Positions 41,161 to 50,247 of a stretch of DNA of 64,000 nucleotides are shown in pieces (the first letter of the stretch is position 1; each line of letters opens with the position of its first letter). Below the pieces are notes generated by a model. The model ran no database searches. It was given only the letters and a program-made list of their open reading frames with translations, and had not been told where the DNA came from. The position numbers and the translations under genes were made by a program. Source of the stretch: Wenjunlia vitaminophila DSM 41686 (GTDB lineage: Bacteria; Actinomycetota; Actinomycetes; Streptomycetales; Streptomycetaceae); the NCBI RefSeq assembly GCF_000380165.1, contig NZ_KB904659.1, forward strand, positions 1 through 64,000. The letters are read 5' to 3'.

Positions 41161-42662
41161 CCCTGGTCCACGGCGGGCAGCACCCCGGTGCGCGCCACCT
41201 CGGAGTACCAGCGGGCACTGGCCTTGGGAACGCGTCGCTGGGTCAGGTAGTCGACGTACACCATGCCGAACCGCTTGCCGTAGCCGTAGGCCCACTCGAA
41301 GTTGTCCAGCAGCGACCACTGGAAGTAGCCCCGCACGTCCACCCCGTCCTCGATCGCCCGGTGCACGGCGTCCAGGTGGCCGTGGAGGTAGCGGATGCGC
41401 TCCGGGTCGTGCACCGCGCCCTCGGGGGTGACGTAGTCATCGAAGGCGGCGCCGTTCTCCGTGATCATCAATGGTAGTCCCGGGCGGTCCCGGTGCACCC
41501 TGCGCAGCAGGTCGTGGAGCCCACTGGGGTCCACGACCCAGCCCATCGCGGTCTGCTCGCCGGGCGGCCGGTGGAACGCCACGTGGTCGGAGCCGGGCCA
41601 GGGGGAGTGGTCGCTCGGGAGGTGGCCGTCCGCGCCGCGTTCCCCCGTCAGGCCCGAGGACACCACCGTCGGCACGTAGTAGTTGACGCCCAGGAAGTCG
41701 ATCGGTGCGGAGACGCACGCCAGGTCGCCGTCCTGGACGAAGGCCCAGTCGGTCAGCGCCGCGGTGTCGGAGAGCAGGTCCTGCGGGTAGGCCCCGTCGA
41801 ACAGCGGGCCGGTGAACACCCGGTTGCTCAGCGCGTCGATCCTGCGCACCGCGTCGGCGTCCCCGGCGCTGTCGGTGAGCGGTCGCACCTCGTGCAGGTT
41901 GTGGGTGATCGACACCTGGGCGGTGGCGGGCAGGGCCGCGCGCAGCGCGGACACCGCACGGCCGTGCGCCAGGTTGAGGTGGTGGGCGGCGCGCAGGGCG
42001 GCCACCGGGTCGGTGTGGCCGGGGGCGTGCACACCCGAGCCGTAGCCGAGGAAGGCGCTGCACCACGGCTCGTTGAGGGTGGTCCAGATCGGCACCCGGT
42101 CCCCGAGTGCCTCCGCGACCAGGGCGGCGTACTCCCCGAACCGCTCCGCGGTGTCCCGCTCCGGCCAGCCGCCGGCGTCCTGCAGGGCCTGCGGGAGGTC
42201 CCAGTGGTAGAGCGTGGCGACGGGGGTGATCCCGTGCGCGAGCAGTTCGTCGGTGAGCCGCTGGTAGAAGTCGAGGCCGGCGGGGACGGCCGGGCCGCGC
42301 CCGGTGGGTTGCACCCGCGGCCAGGAGACGGAGAAGCGGTAGGCGCCCAGGCCGAGTTCGGCCATCAGCGCCACGTCGTCGCGGTAGCGGTGGTAGTGGT
42401 CGACGGCGGTGTCCCCGTTGTCGCCGTTGCGGACCTTCCCCGGGGTGCGGCAGAAGGTGTCCCAGATCGACGGGCCGCGGCCGTCCTCTGCGGCGGCCCC
42501 CTCGACCTGGTAGGCGGCGGTCGCCGCGCCCCAGAGGAACCCGGTGGGAAAGCGGCGGTCGGGGCCCGCCGGCTGGTTCTCGGGCGTGTCCCCGGTCAGG
42601 GGACCGTCGTTGCGGGGGCGGGTCCCGGTCGTGGACCGGGGCTGGTTCTGGACGGGGTTCAT
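41157..42662 (-). CDS. bglC: family GH1 beta-glucosidase
   Basis: A 501-residue glycoside hydrolase family 1 enzyme. Acid/base Glu lies in [22 protein letters not shown] and nucleophile Glu in [12 protein letters not shown], with [16 protein letters not shown] at the start and [23 protein letters not shown] at the end. The first 40 residues are a disordered extension without a signal peptide, so it acts in the cytoplasm on imported cellobiose or cello-oligosaccharides. GAAGGAG 6 nt before the ATG at 42662 decides the start. It is the last gene of the cebEFG-bglC operon under CebR control. Confidence 0.93.
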   Translation of the reverse strand: MNPVQNQPRSTTGTRPRNDGPLTGDTPENQPAGPDRRFPTGFLWGAATAAYQVEGAAAEDGRGPSIWDTFCRTPGKVRNGDNGDTAVDHYHRYRDDVALMAELGLGAYRFSVSWPRVQPTGRGPAVPAGLDFYQRLTDELLAHGITPVATLYHWDLPQALQDAGGWPERDTAERFGEYAALVAEALGDRVPIWTTLNEPWCSAFLGYGSGVHAPGHTDPVAALRAAHHLNLAHGRAVSALRAALPATAQVSITHNLHEVRPLTDSAGDADAVRRIDALSNRVFTGPLFDGAYPQDLLSDTAALTDWAFVQDGDLACVSAPIDFLGVNYYVPTVVSSGLTGERGADGHLPSDHSPWPGSDHVAFHRPPGEQTAMGWVVDPSGLHDLLRRVHRDRPGLPLMITENGAAFDDYVTPEGAVHDPERIRYLHGHLDAVHRAIEDGVDVRGYFQWSLLDNFEWAYGYGKRFGMVYVDYLTQRRVPKASARWYSEVARTGVLPAVDQG

Positions 42663-42836
42663 CGAGGACTCCTTCGTGGGGCACGGGATCGTGCCGGAGG
42701 ACGGGGGGGGACGCGTCCCGGGGACCTGTGGAACGGCATGTCGTCCCGTGTGTCGGCAGCGCGCGGGGACGCGGACGCAGGGACCGGACCGGGGCGGTGT
42801 GGACGGGGGCGTGGAGGGACGGGTGGGTCTCGCCAT

Positions 42837-43757
42837 TCACCCCTTGACCGCGCCCTGCATGATGCCGCCCACGATCTGTTTGCCCAGGACGGTGAAGAGC
42901 AGCAGCAGCGGGAGGGTTCCGAGGAGGGCACCGGCCATGATCACCGACCGGTCGGGTACGTACCCCTGACCGAGCTGGCTCAACGCCACCTGGACCGTCG
43001 GGTTGTCCGAGTTGAGCGCGATCATCGGCCAGAACAGGTCGTTCCAGGACTGGACGAAGGTGAGCATCCCGAGCACCGCCATGGCCGGCCTGGCCACCGG
43101 CAGCACCACGTGCCAGAAGATGCGCAGCGAGTGGGCCCCGTCCACGCGGGCCGCCTCGACCAGCTCGGTGGGCAGCGCCTCGGCCAGGTACTGCCGCATG
43201 AAGAACACCCCGAACGCGCTGACCAGCGTCGGCATGATGACGGCCGGCAGCTCGTTGCTCCACCCGATGTCGCTCATCAGCATGAACAGCGGGACGACGC
43301 CGAGCTGTGGCGGCACCATCATGGTGCCGATGACCAGCATCAGCAGCACGTTGCGGCCGGTGAACTCCAGCTTGGCGAAGGCGAACCCGGCGAGCGTGGC
43401 GAAGAGCACCGTGGCCAGGGCCACCGTCCCGGCGACCAGGAAGGTGTTGGCCAGGGCGGTGCCCATGTGGACCTGGGTGTAGGCCTCCTTCAGGTTGTGC
43501 GCGAGGTTCGACCCGGGGAGGAACGGCGGCGGGGTCTGCGTGATCCGGGTGTTGGACGTGGACGCGGCCACCACCGTCCAGTACAGGGGGAACAGCGAGA
43601 ACAGGGCCGCGACGGTCAGCACCAGGTAGGTCAGCGGCCCGCCGTGCATCTGGCGGCCGGCCCCGGGGCGCAGCCGCAGGCGGAGACGGGCCCCCGGCCG
43701 TGGTGGCCGGGCGGGTTCCGGGACGGACGCCAGCCGGGGCGCGGTGTCGGTGGTCAT
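42837..43757 (-). CDS. cebG: cello-oligosaccharide ABC importer, MalG-type permease
   Basis: A 306-residue inner-membrane permease with a Pro/Arg-rich N-terminal tail and six hydrophobic segments. The MalG-type EAA loop is VEAARVDGAHSLRIFWHVVLPVARPAM. It pairs with CebF to form the channel. The order binding protein, MalF-like, MalG-like, beta-glucosidase and the adjacent CebR boxes match cellobiose/cellotriose loci of Streptomyces. No ATPase gene is present, consistent with use of a shared MsiK-type ATPase encoded elsewhere. Confidence 0.9.
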   Translation of the reverse strand: MTTDTAPRLASVPEPARPPRPGARLRLRLRPGAGRQMHGGPLTYLVLTVAALFSLFPLYWTVVAASTSNTRITQTPPPFLPGSNLAHNLKEAYTQVHMGTALANTFLVAGTVALATVLFATLAGFAFAKLEFTGRNVLLMLVIGTMMVPPQLGVVPLFMLMSDIGWSNELPAVIMPTLVSAFGVFFMRQYLAEALPTELVEAARVDGAHSLRIFWHVVLPVARPAMAVLGMLTFVQSWNDLFWPMIALNSDNPTVQVALSQLGQGYVPDRSVIMAGALLGTLPLLLLFTVLGKQIVGGIMQGAVKG

Positions 43758-43772
43758 GGACGCTCCCGATGG

Positions 43773-44744
43773 TCAGGCCCGGCGCAGCAGGCGGGTGATG
43801 AGGGCGTGGACGGCGGCGATGGCGACCAGGATCAGGAACATCGCCCAGGCGATGGCCGCGGCCCGGCCGAGGTGGAACAGCCCCCATCCCTGCTGGTAGA
43901 GCAGGACACCCAGGGTCTGGTACTGGCCGTCGGTGCCGCCGCGGGCGCCCGCGGTGCCGCCGAACAGCAGCGGTTCGCCGAACAACTGGGTCGCGCCGAT
44001 GGTGGAGACGACGATGGTGAACAGGATGGTCGGCCGCAGCGAGGGGACGGTGACCTTGCGGAACTGCTGCCAGCGGGACGCCCCGTCGATCGCCGAGGCC
44101 TCGTACAGCTCGTTGGGGACGGCCTGCATGGCGGCGAGGTAGATCAGCGCGTTGTAGCCGGTCCAGCGCCAGGTGACGATGGTGGCGATGGCGATCTGCG
44201 AGGTCCACCGCCCGGCCTCCCAGTCGATGGGGGAGACGCCGAAGACGTCGAGGAACCAGTTGATCATGCCGAAGTCACGCCCGAAGACGAGCGCGAACAC
44301 CAGGGTGCCGGCCGCCACCGAGGTGGCGTACGGGGTGAGGATGGCCACCCGCCAGAACGCGGAGGCGCGCAGTTTGTAGTTGAGCAGGTGGGCCAGGCCC
44401 AGCGCCATCAGCAACTGCGGAACGGTGGAGATCACGCCGATGGTGAAGGTGTTGGTCAGCGCCTTCCAGAAGCGGTCGTCGCCGAGCATGGTGGTGTAGT
44501 TGTCCAGGCCCACCCAGGTGCGCTGGTCCTGCGTGCCCAGCTCGACCTCGTGCAGGGAGATCCAGCCGGTGTAGATCAGTGGGTAGAGGCCGAAGGCCGC
44601 GAAGACCGCGAAGAACGGTGCGACGTAGGCGTACGGAGCGGCCCTGAAGTCCAGCCAGTACCGCAGGGACCGCTGGCGGCGCGGTGCGTGCGACTCGGGC
44701 GCGGGCGGTGGTGCCGGGGTGTCGGTGAGGGTGGAGGTGGCCAC
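43773..44744 (-). CDS. cebF: cello-oligosaccharide ABC importer, MalF-type permease
   Basis: A 323-residue permease with about six membrane segments and the EAA loop YEASAIDGASRWQQFRKVTVPSLRPT, followed by the characteristic MalF-like LFGEPLLFGGT. The GTG at 44744 is chosen for its GAAGGA site at 7-nt spacing; an earlier frame would add 21 residues. It lies 114 nt after the binding-protein stop and 15 nt before cebG. It imports oligosaccharide delivered by CebE. Confidence 0.9.
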   Translation of the reverse strand: MATSTLTDTPAPPPAPESHAPRRQRSLRYWLDFRAAPYAYVAPFFAVFAAFGLYPLIYTGWISLHEVELGTQDQRTWVGLDNYTTMLGDDRFWKALTNTFTIGVISTVPQLLMALGLAHLLNYKLRASAFWRVAILTPYATSVAAGTLVFALVFGRDFGMINWFLDVFGVSPIDWEAGRWTSQIAIATIVTWRWTGYNALIYLAAMQAVPNELYEASAIDGASRWQQFRKVTVPSLRPTILFTIVVSTIGATQLFGEPLLFGGTAGARGGTDGQYQTLGVLLYQQGWGLFHLGRAAAIAWAMFLILVAIAAVHALITRLLRRA

Positions 44745-44858
44745 GGGGGCGTCCTTCCGGGAAGAGGGCGCGGCCGAGGGGGCGGTCCGCGCGCCCCGCC
44801 GCTCCACGCCGCCGTGGGGCCTGGAGTGACGGGGGCGGCAGGCCGCGCCCGCGGAAAA

Positions 44859-46166
44859 TCAGCCCAGGACGTCCTTGTCAATGGTCTCGACGGTGGACTT
44901 CCAGGCGTCGTCGGGGTCCTTGCCCTGCTGTTCGACGAGCTGGATGCCGTTGGAGACGTTGTCCTTGATCGCGCCGTCCTTGGGGCCGAGGACGGTGACC
45001 GGGATGGACGTGGCCGACTCACTGAAGATCTTGCCGCTGGGGGCGCCGTCGAAGTACTCCAGCGTGGCACCGGAGACCTCCGGCGCCTCCATGGCCTTGG
45101 ACGAGGACGGGAACAGGCCGTTCTTGGCGAAGAGCTTGGCCTGCTGCTCCGGGGCGGTCAGCCAGGCGGCGAGCTCCTGGGCCTCCTTGACGTGCTTGCC
45201 CCCCGAGGGGACGGTGAGGAAGGAGCCGCCCCAGTTGGCCCCGGCGGGGGGAGCGGCGATGTCCCACTTGCCCTTGTTCGCCTCGCCCGCCTTGTCGCTG
45301 ATGTGCGCGGTCATCCAGGCGGGACAGACCACGGTGGCGAACCGGGAGTTGGAGAACCCCTGGTCCCAGGCGGTGTCGAACTGGCGCAGCTTCGCTGTGA
45401 GGCCGGCCTCGGCGGCCTCGGTGGACAGGTCCCAGGCCTTGGTGACGAGGTCGTTGTCCTTGTAGATGACCTTGCCGTCCGCGTCGTAGTACTGCTTCTC
45501 GGACGACGCGATCATGGCGTTGTAGAGGCCGCTCGCGGTGTCCATGAAGGCCACGCCGTCGTCCGGGTAGTCGGCCTTGAACTTCTTCCCCGCCTCGACG
45601 TAGCCGTCCCAGCCCGACTCCCACAGCGCGGCGACCTGCTCGCGGTCACTGGGCAGCCCCGCCTTGGCGAACATGTCCTTGCGGTAGCACAGGGCCATCG
45701 GGCCGATGTCCGTGCCCAGTCCGATGACCTTGCCGTCGGCCGCCTTGGCCTGTTGCCACTTCCAGGGCAGCCAGTCGCCCTCCTTGACACCGGGCGCCTT
45801 GGACATGTCGGTGAACTTGGCGGCGTGGGTCTCCACCACCTCGCGGATGCGCCCGACCTCGACCGCCTGGATGTCGGCGAGGCCCGAGTTGGCCGCCAGT
45901 CGGGTCTGCAGGGTGCGGTAGTAGTTCTGTTCGTCGGAGGGCGAGGTGTACTTGATCTTGATGTCGGGATGGAGCGACTCGTACTCCTCGAACAGCCCCG
46001 CCTCCTCGTAGGGCATGGTGCCGAACAGGCCGAGGTTGAGCGTGACCTTGCCGCCGTCACCGGAGTCGTCACCGTCGTCGCCGCACGCGGTGGCGAGCGT
46101 GGCGAGCAGGATCGCCGAGACGGTCAGGGCGGTGCTTCTGCGGGTTCGCTTGTGGACGGTGAGCAT
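44859..46166 (-). CDS. cebE: cello-oligosaccharide-binding lipoprotein
   Basis: A 435-residue family-1 solute-binding lipoprotein. The signal RTRRSTALTVSAILLATLATAC ends in a lipobox Cys28, followed by an Asp/Gly-rich linker. The mature part begins VTLNLGLFGTMPYEEAGLFEEYESLHPDIKIKY, closely resembling CebE. It continues with SGLADIQAVEVGRI and WKWQQAKAADGKVIGLGTDIGPMALCYRKDMF. It captures cellobiose/cellotriose outside the membrane. The two CebR operator sequences lie upstream between it and the divergent repressor gene, so it is the first, cello-oligosaccharide-inducible gene of the operon. Confidence 0.9.
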   Translation of the reverse strand: MLTVHKRTRRSTALTVSAILLATLATACGDDGDDSGDGGKVTLNLGLFGTMPYEEAGLFEEYESLHPDIKIKYTSPSDEQNYYRTLQTRLAANSGLADIQAVEVGRIREVVETHAAKFTDMSKAPGVKEGDWLPWKWQQAKAADGKVIGLGTDIGPMALCYRKDMFAKAGLPSDREQVAALWESGWDGYVEAGKKFKADYPDDGVAFMDTASGLYNAMIASSEKQYYDADGKVIYKDNDLVTKAWDLSTEAAEAGLTAKLRQFDTAWDQGFSNSRFATVVCPAWMTAHISDKAGEANKGKWDIAAPPAGANWGGSFLTVPSGGKHVKEAQELAAWLTAPEQQAKLFAKNGLFPSSSKAMEAPEVSGATLEYFDGAPSGKIFSESATSIPVTVLGPKDGAIKDNVSNGIQLVEQQGKDPDDAWKSTVETIDKDVLG

Positions 46167-46313
46167 GCATCACTCCTCGTGCGACCGCGCGGCGTTGTGG
46201 CAGGGCCGCCCTGCGGCGCGGGTGCGGGTTTCGGGAACGTTGGAGGGACTGGTCGGGCGCGGTCGCCGGTACGGGCGGCGCGGTCGGTAGTGAGCGGGTA
46301 CTACTCGTGCGAA

Positions 46314-46327
46314 CGGGAGCGCTCCCA
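46314..46327. promoter_or_regulatory. CebR operator, site 1 (CGGGAGCGCTCCCA)
   Basis: A 14-bp palindrome matching the known CebR box TGGGAGCGCTCCCA at 13 of 14 positions, 147 nt upstream of the cebE start. Confidence 0.85.
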
Positions 46328-46378
46328 TATAAATCGCTATGCTCCTGAAGGGAACATGTGGGAGAGTGGGCGTCTCGA

Positions 46379-46392
46379 TGGGAGCGCTCCCA
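46379..46392. promoter_or_regulatory. CebR operator, site 2 (TGGGAGCGCTCCCA)
   Basis: A perfect match to the CebR box, extended to an 18-bp palindrome GATGGGAGCGCTCCCATC (46377-46394). It lies between the divergent cebE and cebR genes, 65 nt from site 1, so looping or dual occupancy is possible. Confidence 0.93.
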
Positions 46393-46567
46393 TCTATGTT
46401 GGGGAAAGACTCGTACCGTGTGCGTTGCGCTGTCAAGACGTCACGGCACATGGTTTCCGGAACGATGACCACCGAGGGTGTTGACGCGCAGTCGGCGGGG
46501 GACCAGCCCACCGCCGCGGCAGGTTCACGGCAGGCCGACCGCGAGGCCGGGGGAACGAGGTACGCAG

Positions 46568-47596
46568 ATGAGTCAGCCGGGTGCGGTGGGACGCCGGCCC
46601 ACACTGGAGGCCGTGGCCGCCCTCGCCGGGGTCGGCCGGGGCACGGTCTCCCGGGTCATCAACGGCTCGCCCAGTGTGAGCGAACGGGCCAGGGCGGCGG
46701 TGGAGAGCGCCATCGCCGAACTGGGCTACGTGCCCAACCGGGCCGCCCGTTCCCTGGTGACCAGCAGGACCGACTCCATCGCCCTGGTCATCCCCGAGCC
46801 GGAGACCAGGCTCTTCGCCGAGCCGTACTTCTCCGACATCATCCGCGGGGTCAGCGGCGTGCTGGCGGACACCGACATGCAACTCCTGCTCACCCTCATC
46901 CGCACCTCGCACGAGCGGCAGCGACTGGCCCAGTACCTGACCGCGCACCGGGTGGACGGGGTCCTCATGGTGTCGGTCCACGAGGACGACCCGTTGCCCG
47001 ACCTGCTGGACCGGATCGAGATGCCGGCGGTGCTCTCCGGACGGCGCTCCGACCTGGAGTCGGTCAGCTACGTCGACGCCGACAACGTCGCCGGCGCCCG
47101 GTCAGCGGTGCGGCACCTGCTGCGCCGGGGCTGCCGCGCCATCGCCACCGTGGCCGGTCCGCCGGACATGTACGTGGCCAGGTGCCGGCTGGACGGCTAC
47201 CGGCAGGCGCTCGCCGAGGAGGGCCTGGAGCACTCCGACGACCTGGTCGCCACCGGCGACTTCACCGAGGACAGCGGTCGCGCCGCGATGCGGGCCCTCC
47301 TGGAACGCCGACCCGACGTGGACGGGGTCTTCGCCGCCTCCGACGTGATGGCGGCGGGTGCCCTGCTGGTGCTGCGGGAGTCCGGTCGGTCGGTGCCGGA
47401 CGACGTGGCCCTCGTCGGCTTCGAGGACTCGGTGGTGGCCCGGCACACCGACCCCCCGCTGACCAGCGTCCGCCAACCCACCGAGGAGATGGGGCGCACC
47501 ATGGCCCGCCTGCTGCTCGACGAGATCTCCGAACCGGGGCGGCTGCGCCGGCAGGTGGTGCTCCCCACCGAACTGGTCCGCCGCCAGTCGGCATGA
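46568..47596 (+). CDS. cebR: LacI-family repressor of cello-oligosaccharide uptake
   Basis: A 342-residue LacI/GalR regulator. The helix-turn-helix and hinge read TLEAVAALAGVGRGTVSRVINGSPSVSERARAAVESAIAELGYVPNRAARSLVTSRT. A periplasmic-binding-like effector domain follows with FSDIIRGVSGVLADTD and GVFAASDVMAAGALLVL. It represses the divergent cebEFG-bglC operon by binding TGGGAGCGCTCCCA boxes, two of which lie in the shared upstream region; cellobiose or cellotriose is the family inducer. The ATG at 46568 is taken since it starts the conserved N-terminus and has GAGG upstream. Confidence 0.92.
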   Translation: MSQPGAVGRRPTLEAVAALAGVGRGTVSRVINGSPSVSERARAAVESAIAELGYVPNRAARSLVTSRTDSIALVIPEPETRLFAEPYFSDIIRGVSGVLADTDMQLLLTLIRTSHERQRLAQYLTAHRVDGVLMVSVHEDDPLPDLLDRIEMPAVLSGRRSDLESVSYVDADNVAGARSAVRHLLRRGCRAIATVAGPPDMYVARCRLDGYRQALAEEGLEHSDDLVATGDFTEDSGRAAMRALLERRPDVDGVFAASDVMAAGALLVLRESGRSVPDDVALVGFEDSVVARHTDPPLTSVRQPTEEMGRTMARLLLDEISEPGRLRRQVVLPTELVRRQSA

Positions 47597-47686
47597 GGGG
47601 CCGGCCGACCGGCGGCGGGGGGCGCGGACAGGGGGCGGGTGTGACGGCTGCGCGCCTCGTCCGTTCGGCGTCGCGCCTGCCAGCGC

Positions 47687-48496
47687 CTAGATATCCCGCC
47701 TGACCCGGTCCTTGGCGTTCCGGCTCCCGTCCCGCACCCCCGTTCCGCGCTCGGCTCGTTCCCGCGTCCCGGGGGACGCCTCGAGTTCCGACTTCAGCGC
47801 CGCCAGCCGCGACCGCCAGAACGCCTTGGACTCGGCCACCTCGTCGGGGCCGGAGAGCCGGTCGTGCTCCAGGGCCACCACGCTCTTGGCGTCGCCCTTC
47901 CCGGAGAGGGTGACGTAGATCCGGGTCCGGCCGTCCAGCCAGTCCGCGCGCAGTGACCTCGGCGCGGTGGCGGTGCGGATGGTCAGCTCCCCGACCAGCC
48001 AGCGCGCCCGCCGCCCAGGATCGGCGAACGCCTCGAACAGCCGCTCCACCGACACGTTGACCGTCCTGCTGCAGGTGGTCCGGAACCGTCCGTCGCTCGC
48101 CTGCCCCGGCACCCGCAGCCCACGTGCCTGCTCGTAACTGACGGTGACGCTCTGCGCCCACCAGCCCGGCACCCCGTGTTCCACGGTGAGCCAACGGGCG
48201 ATCTCGGTGTGCGTGCGCCGTGCCGCGTCCCAGGCGTCGAGGAGCGCGAACCACTCCTGGCGCCCACGGCCGGTGGCCGCGCGCACCCGCTCGTCGGACA
48301 CCGTGTCGCTCGTCGCGGCCGGGGTGTCGCCGCGCCCAGCCGGGGGTGGCGTGGCCGGCTCGGCATGCTCCGTGTCGTGGCCCGGCGGCCGGGCCGACCG
48401 CTCCAGGAGCTGCCGCCGTGCGGCGGTGTAGCTCTCCCCGGTCTTTCCCATCCGGGACCTGACGCGCGCCTTGAACGACCTGCCTCGGGTCATCAT
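47687..48496 (-). CDS. conserved protein, DUF4287-like N-terminus with SRPBCC-like domain
   Basis: About 270 residues. The basic N-terminus (RGRSFKARVRSRMGKTGESYTAARRQLLE) is the pattern of DUF4287-type proteins. The C-terminal half resembles an SRPBCC/polyketide-cyclase-like fold (FRTTCSRTVNVSVERLFEAFADPGRRARWLVG, then FVTLSGKGDAKSVVALEHDRLS-like strands). The linker is Pro/Ala-rich. AAGGTGG precedes two adjacent ATGs; I use the first. Function is unknown; lipid or metabolite binding would suit the SRPBCC fold. Confidence 0.72.
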   Translation of the reverse strand: MMTRGRSFKARVRSRMGKTGESYTAARRQLLERSARPPGHDTEHAEPATPPPAGRGDTPAATSDTVSDERVRAATGRGRQEWFALLDAWDAARRTHTEIARWLTVEHGVPGWWAQSVTVSYEQARGLRVPGQASDGRFRTTCSRTVNVSVERLFEAFADPGRRARWLVGELTIRTATAPRSLRADWLDGRTRIYVTLSGKGDAKSVVALEHDRLSGPDEVAESKAFWRSRLAALKSELEASPGTRERAERGTGVRDGSRNAKDRVRRDI

Positions 48497-48754
48497 GTCC
48501 ACCTTGCCCCGGCGCGGGCGAAGGACTCACGCTCCACCGCACCTCACCGGACAGGCGAACGGACAGCCAGTCGGCGCCCCGAGAACACCAGGTCCCCTTT
48601 ACCCCCACAGGGCCCGGTGGCGTGAGCACCGGAACGGAGGTCAGGCGCGGGACGGCGCCGTCCGCCCACAGTAGGCGAGGGGGACCGAGGGGTGCAATGC
48701 CCTGCGCGGGGCTCGGGGTCGGTTCCCCGGGCCCCGCTCGGTCGGCGTGCCCGG

Positions 48755-49321
48755 TCAACCCGACAGGGACGCCGGCCCCGGCGTGTGGGCCGCGGCCAGC
48801 TCCGCCAGCCTGGTCACGGTGTTCCAGTTGCGCGCCGTGCACGTGCCCGGGGCCCGCCGTTCCACCAGCTTGGGCAGTTTGGCCCGGTGGATTCCGTCGG
48901 GCAGGTCCAGGTAGACCTCCCGGCCCGTGGCCCGCATCCGCTCCGGGGCGAAGGCCGCCGGGTCCACCTCACCGAGCCAACCGGGGCTGACCGGCTCGCT
49001 GAGGAACACCACCAGGAACCGGGCGGGGTCCGACACCGCCAGCGGATTGCCCTCGACCACCGTCCGCAGCTCCTCGGCGGTGCGCACCGTCACCGCCACC
49101 CGGCGTCCCAGGGCGTCCTCGAGCTGCCCCTCCACCGCGGCGGCTACCCGTTCCGGCTGGCCCTCGGCCGCGGTGAACACGGCGTTCCCGCTCTGGAGGT
49201 GCGTCACCACGTCCAGATACCCGAGCCCGGTGAGACACGCCCGCAACTCCGCCATGGAGACCCTGTTGCGGCCGCCCACGTTGACCCCGCGCAACAGCGC
49301 TGCATACCTGGTCACACGCAT
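48755..49321 (-). CDS. DUF1697 family protein
   Basis: A 188-residue protein with the DUF1697 opening RYAALLRGVNVGGRNRVSMAELRACLTGLGYLDVVTHLQSGNAVF, then FLVVFLSEP and a C-terminal RNWNTVTRLAEL block conserved in the family. GGGGAGGACC directly precedes the ATG at 49321. The family is widespread in bacteria, soluble and without known activity. It stands alone upstream of tRNA-His on the same strand. Confidence 0.9.
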   Translation of the reverse strand: MRVTRYAALLRGVNVGGRNRVSMAELRACLTGLGYLDVVTHLQSGNAVFTAAEGQPERVAAAVEGQLEDALGRRVAVTVRTAEELRTVVEGNPLAVSDPARFLVVFLSEPVSPGWLGEVDPAAFAPERMRATGREVYLDLPDGIHRAKLPKLVERRAPGTCTARNWNTVTRLAELAAAHTPGPASLSG

Positions 49322-49460
49322 GGTCCTCCCCGTCTGTGGTGACACGCGTCGGGACCGGGACGGCCCAGGCCCGGAGCGGGATGCGGAACGGTACCAGCAC
49401 CCATGGGCAGAAAAGAACACAGCGCTGACCGGTCTCCCGGGTCAGCGCTGTGATTATCGG

Positions 49461-49533
49461 GGTGGACGACGGGACTCGAACCCGCGACCACCTGGACCAC
49501 AACCAGGTGCTCTACCAACTGAGCTACGCCCAC
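49461..49533 (-). tRNA. tRNA-His (anticodon GTG)
   Basis: Cloverleaf on the minus strand: acceptor GTGGGCG/CGTCCAC, D arm with AGCTCAGTTGGTAGAGC, anticodon stem CCTGG/CCAGG around loop TTGTGGT (anticodon GTG), T arm GGTTCGAGTCC, discriminator C. The extra 5' G typical of tRNA-His would be at 49534. Confidence 0.95.
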
Positions 49534-49639
49534 CATCGGCCCGCACTCACCGGTGCTGGCCGAGAAAAAGTGTACAGGGTCGTACCGGGTGCTCGCTCCA
49601 GGCTTTCCGGGGGCCACCGGGCGTTGTGCCGGACGGCGC

Positions 49640-50242
49640 TCAGGACCGCGGCAGGACGTGCTTGGCCGCGATGGCCCTGGCCGTGTCGGTGTCCGGTCCG
49701 GGCTGCGGGACGAAGACGGCCTCCCGGTAGTACCTCAGCTCGGCGATGGACTCGCGGATGTCCGCCAGCGCGCGGTGGTTGCCGTTCTTCTCGGGGCTGT
49801 TGTAGTACGCCCTCGGGTACCACCGGCGGGCCAGTTCCTTGATCGAGGAAACGTCCACGATCCGGTAGTGCAGGTGCCCCTCGAGCGCGGGCATGTCCCG
49901 GGCGAGGAAGCCGCGGTCGGTGGCGACGGAATTGCCGCAGAGCGGGGCCTTGCGCGGTTCGGCCACGAACTGGCGCACATAGGCGAGCACCCGCTCCTCG
50001 GCCTCCGCGACGGTCACCCCGTTGTCCAACTCGGCCAGGAGCCCCGAGGCGGTGTGCATGTCGCGCACCACCTCGGGCATCTGCCGCAGCGCCTCGGCGG
50101 GGGGGCGGATCACGATGTCCACCCCCTCGCCCAGGATGTTCAGCTCGGAGTCGGTGACCAGGGCCGCCACCTCGACCAGGGCGTCGTGGCGCAGGGAGAG
50201 GCCCGTCATCTCGCAGTCGATCCAGACCATGCGGTCGTTCAT
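49640..50242 (-). CDS. orn: oligoribonuclease
   Basis: A 200-residue DEDDh exonuclease with VWIDCEMTGL (DEDD motif I), a central ATDRGFLARDMP (motif II) and KNGNHRALADIRESI (His/Asp of motif III). It degrades 2- to 5-nt RNA and pGpG, the final step of RNA and cyclic-di-GMP turnover. The ATG at 50242 follows GGGTGAG and lies only 5 nt after the adpA stop, so adpA and orn are one coupled operon, the known actinomycete arrangement. Confidence 0.95.
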   Translation of the reverse strand: MNDRMVWIDCEMTGLSLRHDALVEVAALVTDSELNILGEGVDIVIRPPAEALRQMPEVVRDMHTASGLLAELDNGVTVAEAEERVLAYVRQFVAEPRKAPLCGNSVATDRGFLARDMPALEGHLHYRIVDVSSIKELARRWYPRAYYNSPEKNGNHRALADIRESIAELRYYREAVFVPQPGPDTDTARAIAAKHVLPRS

Positions 50243-50247
50243 ACGTC

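Noticed and set aside
41493..46484. 1663-residue open frame antisense to the ceb operon
   Set aside because: It is a GC-skew shadow of bglC, cebG, cebF and cebE; it has no start signal or family similarity, and the sense genes are certain.
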